Shown here: positions 57,603-64,000 of the stretch, one piece after another
How the letters are laid out: each line of letters opens with the position of its first letter
How positions within the stretch are numbered: position 1 is the first letter of the stretch
Origin: Tupaia tana
Lineage: Eukaryota > Chordata > Mammalia > Scandentia > Tupaiidae
Assembly: GCA_026018925.1 (NCBI GenBank)
Contig: JAKSZU010000004.1
Location: 35,917,233-35,981,232, forward strand
Direction: 5' to 3'
Length of the DNA: 64,000 bases
Position numbers and translations under genes: made by a program
The notes under the pieces: generated by a model
What the model was told of the DNA's origin: nothing
The model's database searches: none
The model's input: the letters and a program-made list of their open reading frames with translations, nothing else

Positions 57603-58018
57603 CTATGAATTGATTTTAAACCCTTCATTAAACACCTAATTGTACATTAAATAATTAGAAGTACCATGAAAGAAGTCGCTTGTAATGCAAAATATCTGGA
57701 AATACTTTGAAACTACAGTCGAGCTCCATTTAAATCCACTGGGGTTTTAACTCAAGTGTGATTTCCCCCCCAACTTGAAAATAATAATCCAACTCAGTGA
57801 CAACATTGTAAACTGGGCAAATGTGACCACATTGTGATGTTATAAACATGTATTGTAAACAAAATGCATCCAAATGTTATCTACTGCTTCGTCAGAAGTA
57901 TACAGAATATAAACTTGCATTTTACTGCAAAACTTTGATATATTGAGTTTTTAAAAGTCAGTTCGTGCCCAAGATTTGTGGAAAACGCAAGGTGAAAAAA
58001 TTTGCTGAAAAAGTAAGG
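57603..58018. other. unassigned AT-rich sequence
   Basis: Nothing recognised. Confidence 0.35.
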
Positions 58019-58019
58019 A

Positions 58020-58256
58020 AAGGGGGCCATACTGATGCAGCTGTAAAACATGATGTTCTGTGAGGTAATTCCACATGGGAAAGCTCAGTTCAAGGTCAAG
58101 TCCGGAGACCTCCCTGTGTATGCTGGGCATCCCTTGCGCCTATGACCCTGGACTGACTGAAGGCCAGGGGTGGGATGCAGCATGGCAACTCCATTGGCGA
58201 TGCAGGCTTGCTCTCTCTCATTGAAGAAATAAGCAAACTTTCAAAAAAAAAAAATC
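58020..58256 (+). mobile_element. tRNA-derived SINE, diverged third form
   Basis: AAGGGGGCCATACTGATGCAG head, TGTGTATGCTGGGCATCCC, GGGTGGGATGCAGCATGG, CT tract, ATTGAAGAAATAAGCAAAC, A-tail. Confidence 0.6.
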
Positions 58257-58521
58257 CTTTCTTTAAAAAAGAGGCAAGATGAAGTCAAGAACCACCACCT
58301 TGTGCAGTCAGCCCCAATTCTCGAGCATTAACTAAGAGTAATTACAGAGAAGGGTGTCACTGTTTCACCCATTTTGAGCACTGGCCTCTAAATGGCCTCA
58401 TCTGCATAACCTTAGCAGGTGCACGTGGAGAAGAACCTTATCGTGAAAGGCAGGGACACAGTACAGCAGAGAATGGCAAGCTCTCCCTCATGCTTATAGG
58501 GATTTTAGTTCCAAAAGCATT

Positions 58522-58695
58522 CAGGAGGCTAAAGAAATCATTGGACTGAGCGATAAATTCTATATAGGGACCTTTTTCCCTTCATACATGTACTGAGCAC
58601 ACTTTTTTTAAAAAAAAGTCCAATGGTCTACTCCACAGCTATTTTTTTGTTACTTTCTGATTTTGCTCTAGATGGCATTTCCCCACTGGATTTTA
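58522..58695 (+). repeat. duplicated segment, copy B
   Basis: Partner of 56020-56190. The differences are scattered substitutions plus changes in the A and T runs (TTTTTTTAAAAAAAAG). Confidence 0.85.
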
Positions 58696-59990
58696 AATAT
58701 CATAATTTGCTCAGAAGATAGTTTTATTCTGAGTTCACCTCTGTATTGTACTGTTTTAGAATAACGAGTCAACAATACCTTAGCTAACTTCAGTGATCTA
58801 CCCTAACCATCTCTAAAAACCTTCCGTCTCCAATTCTCCTCTGATTTCCTCATTACTGCAGCCCTGCTGTTTAAAAGGGCTGGGTCTTAGATGTTTGAAT
58901 TCCCTTAATGGACAGCCAAAAGGGACGATACCAAAGTCTTGCACTGCCCTTCAATTGTAGAGCACTGGGCTATTCCAGAAACGCAATTACATTCCACTTT
59001 CCTGCAGCGTCCACATTCTCGAAGCTTCTATTCCTACATCTATAAGATGGACACGCTTCTACTTGTACATATGCCACCGTGGCACTGCCCTCGTTAAGTG
59101 CTGTACTGCACGCTGCAATTTAATTTGGCACAATTTAGGTCTTTCTTCCTTTAGTCAACAGTACCCTTCCTAAAGTCAGACACTGTTTTCTTCCCAACAC
59201 CCATCAGAGTCATTTTACCACGTGAAACTCAACACATATTTGATTGATAAATCTCTTCACTTCTCAGGGACCCTCTAAACAGGTTATCAACAAAAGTATG
59301 TTTAATACTAGTTTCAGTCTGGTCTTAGGTAAGGTACTTGACAATTTATCATTTTTAAAATGAGGGGATAATGCTAAATGGCTCTTAAATCCCTTCCAGT
59401 GCCAATACTGAATCTCACTAGACAAAAGAAAACCCAAAAGACAGTATTATCTCTACTCATGTCAGCATTGTACTTTTTTGGAGGAAAGAAGTCAGCAATC
59501 TCACAGGCCCAATTACCACTGGTGGAGGCCGGATGTACGGATGCCCGAAGCAGATGAAGGAAAGAAAAAAGACAAAATAAATGGAGGTCGATGACAGTTA
59601 AGTGGAATCACTAAAATGCCACCAGGTGTCACAACTACTACTGTGCCACACGTTATTTTCTAATACATTTTCGTATGTCCAGAAGTGCTTTACCAAAGCA
59701 GCAATAGGGTATGTGGGTACCCGAATCTTCCTATGACACAATCTAGCCCTTCTAGAACCCTGGACTTTCCTGATTTCTCTGAGTAGCTCTTGCATGGAAA
59801 TTTGCAAAACAGTCACTACGAGGTCTCACCGTGCTGTAACAGTAATACTGTAAATTCTGTTGGGGGGAAGTCCCCAAATCTTCACATGGATTATAGCGTT
59901 GGAAAACAGATGGCTGACATATACAAAAGAGCAGGTAGTCATGCAGTCACTACCTTTGAAATTAATCCATAACAAAAAGGAGCAAAGTTG
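58696..59990. other. unassigned
   Basis: A minus-strand frame at 59598-59816 has even codon use but no recognised family. No repeats identified. Confidence 0.35.
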
Positions 59991-60480
59991 TAGACCAGAG
60001 CTGTCTAACAGAAATATAATGCAAGGTACATATGTCACCTAAAATCTTCCAGTAGCCACATTTTAAACAAAAGCAAAAAATGATGTTAACTTAAACGATG
60101 TATTTTTATTTAACCCAATATATCCAAAATATTATTATTTGAACATGTAATCAAATAAAGTTATCAATGAGCTATTTTACTCTCCTTTTCTACTAAATCC
60201 TTGAAATCTGGAGTGTATTTTACACTTTAATACATCTCAGTCCAAACATGAAAGTTTTATTATAATAATCTGTACTTAGATTTCATAAAATTTAGTTTAA
60301 AAAGTAAAAGCATACACCCAAGTATGTTTCCAAACATCCTTAAGTTTTCCAATAACTGAATCAAGTATGAACTTTAAAAATTAAATTAAAAATTCAACTC
60401 TTTATCATCCTAGCTGTATTTCAAGTGGCAGAAAGCCAAACATGGCTAGTGGCTAGCATATTTCACGCAGGCAGAGACAT
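59991..60480. mobile_element. hAT-Charlie-like DNA transposon remnant
   Basis: CCAGAGCTGTCTAACAGAAAT at the left and GCCAAACATGGCTAGTGGCTA at the right are the imperfect inverted ends. Inside, TTTATTTAACCCAATATATCC and GGAGTGTATTTTACACTTTAA match an old Charlie-type element. Non-autonomous. Confidence 0.7.
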
Positions 60481-62500
60481 TCTTGAGTAAAAAGTGAAAA
60501 AACATTACCCCACCCAGCAGCAAGTCCTTCTACAGTACCCGCTGAACGTTCAAATTATGTCAAAGTATTTTTCTGCCCTCTCTGAAGCTGTCAATATTTC
60601 AATGATACTCATTTATCAAGCAGCCCTTCCCTGAGACCAAATAACTCATTTTAGCTCAGAGAGAAAGGTGCATCTCAAGTCAGGAACAGAATGGAAAGTG
60701 ATTCAAAGACACGCAGATTCTTTCCAAGGTAATGGAGGAACATCCTGACGTGGTAACTTCGTCGTGCAGGATATTAGTCACCCTGCAAAAGTTACAATCA
60801 CTGTTTATAACAAGCCTCTCAACTTACATACTCACAGCAGCTGTCACTGCATCTTCGAATCTCCGCCTCGCTCAGTGCTCCCTCCTCTCCTCTCCCACGA
60901 GCAGACTCTGTAGAACACATTCCAGGAGCCCCTCTTTAATTCCTTCTGAAAAGGGCTTGTTATTGTTGACACACCGAAACATATGAATAATTCAATAAAT
61001 GAGTCTCAAGCCATCCTATTAATCATTCATTGGTCTAGGTACTTTTCTAAAAAACATGGGAAGTAGCCCCCCAGCCTTCCCCACAGGAACCAATTACAGA
61101 CACTACAGCTTCCTCTCCCTTCTCACTCCCTATGTCAAAGTTCACTGGGTTCCTCCTGCAGCTGATTTAAAAGTTGATCTTTTAAAGGAGCTGGATTCCT
61201 AAGGTGGTTCTATTTTCAGCCCTCTTCCTGTTCTGAAGCTAAAGTTGGAAGGGCTTAGTGGTGATGTCATGGAAGGAAGACTGTTGGCTTTTACAGAAGG
61301 GTCTTCTCTGGCAGTGCTGGAAGGCTGAGGTGAGAGCATCCGAGTATTCACTTCCCATCTCTTCTCCCCTCCTTCCCTTTGGACTCCCAGCTATTCATTA
61401 GCCAGCAGGAGGACAAGTCCAAATAAGCATGCAAACACATTGACACATTTTATACTCGGAACATCTCATAAATGAAAAGACAGGGAGGAAAGAAAACGCT
61501 TCACTGTAAAGGAAGGGGGGCGACAATCTCCCCTGCCCCCCCTATCTATCACAGGACCGGAGCAAAAGGGTGACAGGGACAGCTGCTAAGAATAAAGGGA
61601 TTATATATCTAGGAGGCTTGAAAGGGGAAATGCTTTTGGGATATTCAGGACAGGAGAAGACCCTTGTTTCTACCGTTTTCTCCTCCCTTTTGGAATGGTT
61701 AGACTTGGGGCTGGGCGTGCCGTCTGCTTGGGAGGCGTGTTTGGCTCTGGAGAACCAAGAGGGGCCAGGGTGGGGCCCAGGAAAAGAAAGCCACAGACTG
61801 GCTGCTTAGGCCTGGTTCTGGACTGAGCTGAGGGGAAGAAAAAAGGCTGCAGGAGGAGAGCAGATTCGATTAGAAGCCCACATGGGGAATAAAAAGCAGC
61901 GCAGCGGCCGAAGGAGACCACCTCTCTCTTTCGATCTAAGCCCATTGGTTAACTGCTGGCTGTGGAGAGCCTGTCCAGAGGAAAGCGAAAAATCCCAACA
62001 CATCTGTGACACAACTAGCAGGGGGGTGGAGACAGACGCACCGAATACAATCGGCAGGTGAAAGCAGCACTTTTTGGGCAATTCTGGGATGGGGGAGTAG
62101 CTAAGAGCCCCGGAGATCAGGGGATTCCCTGATTTTCTCTGCTCACCTTTCCTCCAAAGTGGGAATGAGCAGAGGTATGGTCTTTCTCTAAGGTGGGAGC
62201 TAACGGGGTGGGGAGGAGGTGGGTGGCAGAAGAGTGAGGGAAAGGATTCTTGGCCCGCGAAGGCAGGGAGAAGTCCTAAGGTCAGCTGCGGCCAGAAGCC
62301 GGCGGTCTCTGCCAAGCCTCCCCCCCTTCTTGAAAACCGACCGGGACCAGCATAAATTACAGCAACGCACCCCCTTCCCCAATAATGTTTCTAATAAAAG
62401 AAACGGCCTCTCAGGCCTACATACAAAAACTGTGACCTCTGGTTGATGGAAATAAACAGGTGAGCCCGGAGAGAAGCGGGAAAAGCCTAGGAATGGGAGA
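60481..62500. other. unassigned promoter-proximal sequence, free of SINEs
   Basis: No transposable element recognised in 2 kb next to the CpG island, in contrast to the rest of the window. A 91-codon and a 169-codon minus-strand frame here show no domain. Possibly 5' regulatory sequence. Confidence 0.4.
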
Positions 62501-62709
62501 ATGAAAGGGTGTGGGGGGCTTCCCCGCCCTCCCTCCACCCTTCTTCCCCTCTGGCCCGGGAGAAGCTGCGTGGCAGGGTGCAAGCTAAGAATGCCATTCT
62601 GACAGATCCTCTCCCCGCCCGTGCCCTTTCTCCCTCCTACCCAGGGTCCAGCGTCCTGGCCTCGTGGTAGCGCCGAGTCCCCCGGACGCCGCGCCGGGCT
62701 CGCTCTCAC

Positions 62710-62880
62710 CCCAGACCGCCGCCGCCGCCGCCGCCGCGGGGACTCCCGTCTTCCTCTCTCCTCCCTCCCTGCTCCTCCTCCGCCTCCTCCTCGCAGACTC
62801 CTCCCGCCGGATCCTTCATGTAAACAACATCCAGGCTCTATTTACAGTCGCCGCCGGACGGCGAGGGACCCACGCCAGCA
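62710..62880 (-). other. candidate minus-strand first exon with possible short N-terminal frame
   Basis: The minus strand has a consensus donor at 62710/62709 (GGTCTGGG|GTGAGA). Upstream, an ATG at 62817-62819 opens a frame of 36 codons that begins MKDPAGG, has an acidic Glu-rich stretch and a Gly run, and reaches the donor without a stop. The ATG context is weak, and a 4-codon upstream ORF overlaps it. If spliced, this would be the start of a protein; otherwise it is 5' UTR. No family recognised. Confidence 0.25.
62716..62737. repeat. (GCC)n triplet repeat
   Basis: About seven perfect GCC units. Read on the minus strand it is GGC, which would encode polyglycine in the frame of the candidate exon at 62710-62819. 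Confidence 0.95.
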
Positions 62881-63683
62881 CCCTGGAAGAAGGCGGGGGT
62901 GGGGAAAAGCGAGTGCGCAACATTTACACACACACCCCGCCCCGCCCCGCCGCGCCGCTCCCAGTCCAGGGGGCCGGAGCGGGGCGCCGGGGGCTTCCCG
63001 CGTCCTCCGTCACCCTGCGCGGTCCCTGACGCCCCAGCTGGGGCCACACAACACCGCCGAAATGCCCCGGGCGAGGTCGCCCCCGACCCCGCAGGAAGAA
63101 AAACACCCTAACAACAACAAACCCAGCCCAGCGACACCCGCGGAGTCCGCCGGGGCGTGCGCGGCCCCAGGGCCGCCCCTGGCCGCCACCCTCGCGCCCC
63201 GCTGCCTACCCGAGGTGGTGAGCGGCGTGCTGCCCCTCGAGGCAGGAGCCCAGCTCCGGACAGTGGCGCGCTCGCGGCCCCAGCGGCCGCCGCCGCCCGG
63301 CCCGCCCTCGGCCCGCCCCCCGGACCCCTGCGCGGGCGCCGAACTGGCCGAGCCCCGCGGCTGCGTGTGCGTGTGTGCGCGCCGCGGCCCGCCTGGCCGA
63401 TCCGCTCTCCTCGCACCCACGGCTCCCCTGCGCCTGGGTCGGACGGCGCGACGCGAGTCGGGCCCCGGGGCACCCTGGCCGGCGCTCTAGGGCGGCTCAC
63501 CCGAGCGCACACGGACGGCGACACTCGGTCGCTCGGCCCGCAGCTGCCGCGCGCCACCCGCCTCCCACCTCCCGCCGGCTTCCGACCCCGCGCGCGCCCC
63601 GCCGCCCCCGCGCTCGGCCTGCCGCCCCACACCCACCTGCGCCCCCGGGGGTCCCGGGCCCCCCTTCCTTTGTTCTTTCCGCT

Positions 63684-63691
63684 ATTTGCAT
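63684..63691 (-). promoter_or_regulatory. octamer (POU) site
   Basis: ATTTGCAT on the plus strand, the exact complement of ATGCAAAT. Confidence 0.6.
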
Positions 63692-63703
63692 GAGGATTAT
63701 CTA

Positions 63704-63713
63704 ATGACGCAGC
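63704..63713 (+). promoter_or_regulatory. ARE/CRE-like site
   Basis: ATGACGCAGC fits the antioxidant-response core RTGACNNNGC and contains TGACGCA, a CRE/AP-1 variant. Confidence 0.5.
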
Positions 63714-63732
63714 AAGGCTCGCCACAACGTGA

Positions 63733-63746
63733 CCGTCGCCATTTTT
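63733..63746 (-). promoter_or_regulatory. YY1 site
   Basis: On the minus strand AAAAATGGCGACGG fits the long YY1 consensus (AANATGGCGNC). Such sites usually sit just downstream of the start of transcription and in the sense direction, which favours a minus-strand transcript here. Confidence 0.6.
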
Positions 63747-63832
63747 CTGTTTTTATTCTATCTCTGCCATGTGATAGATTGGGGGTGGGGGGGGGTTGGA
63801 AAAGGGAGAGAGACAGGATTAAAAAAAAAAAA

Positions 63833-63841
63833 ACTTCCGGG
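63833..63841 (-). promoter_or_regulatory. ETS/GABP site
   Basis: ACTTCCGGG (minus strand CCCGGAAGT), a high-affinity ETS core. It lies about 90 bp upstream of the YY1 site for a minus-strand transcript. Confidence 0.6.
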
Positions 63842-63899
63842 TCTCATGACCGGGAAGGGAGAAAAACAAAAGGGAGACCAGACACAACTCCAGGGAAGG

Positions 63900-63962
63900 A
63901 TGTGTTTGCGTGCGTGCGTGTGTGTATGCGCGCGCGTGTGTGTGTGTGTGCGCACGCGCGCC
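63900..63962. repeat. alternating GT/GC tract
   Basis: Alternating purine-pyrimidine sequence (GTGTGTGTATGCGCGCGCGTG, then GTGTGCGCACGCGCGCC), a typical Z-DNA-prone tract beside a promoter. Confidence 0.85.
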
Positions 63963-64000
63963 TTCCCTACCCTCCGCTGCTCGGAGAAGGGAAGCTCCTG

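Larger units (their letters stand above)
62500..63680. promoter_or_regulatory. CpG island
   Basis: Very high GC with abundant unsuppressed CpG (for example 63100-63650), whereas the window to the left is AT-rich and CpG-poor outside young SINEs. It contains a GCC/GGC triplet run (62716-62737) and many GC-box-like CCCGCCC and CCGCCC stretches. Long open frames on both strands are expected from the composition and are not evidence for protein. A CpG island of this kind marks the promoter of a housekeeping or developmental gene. The gene is not identified. Confidence 0.9.
63637..63765 (-). other. candidate minus-strand first exon (alternative)
   Basis: A strong donor CAG|GTGGGT (exon end 63637, GT at 63635-63636) lies about 100 bp downstream of the YY1-type element on the minus strand. 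Between them is a 13-codon upstream-type ORF that starts at the ATG inside the YY1 site and ends at TAG. No RNA evidence is available. Confidence 0.25.

Noticed and set aside
57960-58020. Lys-rich stretch (AAGATTTGTGGAAAACGC) as a ribosomal-protein retrocopy
   Set aside because: Only about 50 bp, no extended match to any ribosomal protein I know.
62200-62709. 169-codon minus-strand frame next to the island
   Set aside because: It starts inside the putative donor region and shows no protein features. It probably reflects the promoter-proximal composition.
62621-63725. Long open frames in the CpG island (289, 205, 178 and 136 codons on both strands)
   Set aside because: All are Arg/Pro/Ala/Gly-rich, overlap on both strands and have no domain. 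GC-rich DNA lacks stop codons by composition.

Overview
The window is mammalian nuclear DNA. It is AT-rich and packed with interspersed repeats, and one CpG-island promoter region lies at the right edge (about 62.5-64.0 kb). No intact protein-coding gene could be read. Most long open frames are translations of repeats, microsatellites or GC-rich promoter sequence. The best-supported gene-like objects are three processed ribosomal-protein pseudogenes, all on the minus strand: RPS12 (968-1563, split by a later SINE), RPL21 (17.5-18.1 kb, full-length reading frame with one nonsense codon) and RPL23A (37.75-38.25 kb, carrying a CA microsatellite inside the former coding region).

The dominant content is about 73 copies of a tRNA-derived SINE group, more than one per kilobase, and many have clear target-site duplications. 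Four structural forms can be told apart: a long form (about 260 bp); a short form (about 165 bp) that lacks the middle of the body; a form ending near a CTCTATCATG(G/A)ATAAA motif (two copies); and a diverged form with its own body (three copies). Three further elements join a tRNA-like head to a 7SL RNA/Alu-like part. 7SL-derived SINEs are known only from Euarchontoglires. No typical primate Alu, rodent B1/B2/ID or rabbit C-SINE was seen. The chimeric elements resemble the Tu families known from tree shrews, so the best guess is a tree shrew (Tupaia). This is inference; a dermopteran is the main alternative, although its known SINEs are short tRNA-Ile-type monomers and multimers.

Layout: 0-6 kb holds SINEs, the RPS12 pseudogene, a 7SL chimera, MIR and an MLT1-type LTR. 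6.8-9.2 kb is an L1 3' end holding four nested SINEs. 9.4 kb has a palindromic mariner-like MITE. 9.6-12.8 kb is an older L1 containing a 330-bp polypurine microsatellite and five SINEs. 13-16.3 kb has SINEs and a candidate orphan exon. 16.6-18.5 kb is a minus-strand L1 interrupted by two SINEs and the RPL21 pseudogene. 18.5-25 kb has SINE clusters, an ERV-like LTR fragment, an MLT1-like repeat, a candidate solo LTR and two 7SL chimeras. 25-53 kb mixes SINEs, MIR, L2, L1 ends, a Tigger-like DNA element and the RPL23A pseudogene. 53-62.5 kb has far fewer SINEs and includes a 172-bp segment present twice, a Charlie-like hAT fossil and mostly unassigned sequence. 62.5-64 kb is the CpG island, with YY1, ARE-like, octamer and ETS motifs and two consensus splice donors on the minus strand.

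The window therefore reads as intergenic or intronic sequence next to a gene's 5' end. If the promoter fires on the minus strand, as the motif orientation suggests, much of the window could be a long first intron. The gene itself was not recognised. All SINE, L1, LTR and MIR assignments rest on reading and remembered consensus features. A RepeatMasker run would settle boundaries and subfamily names.
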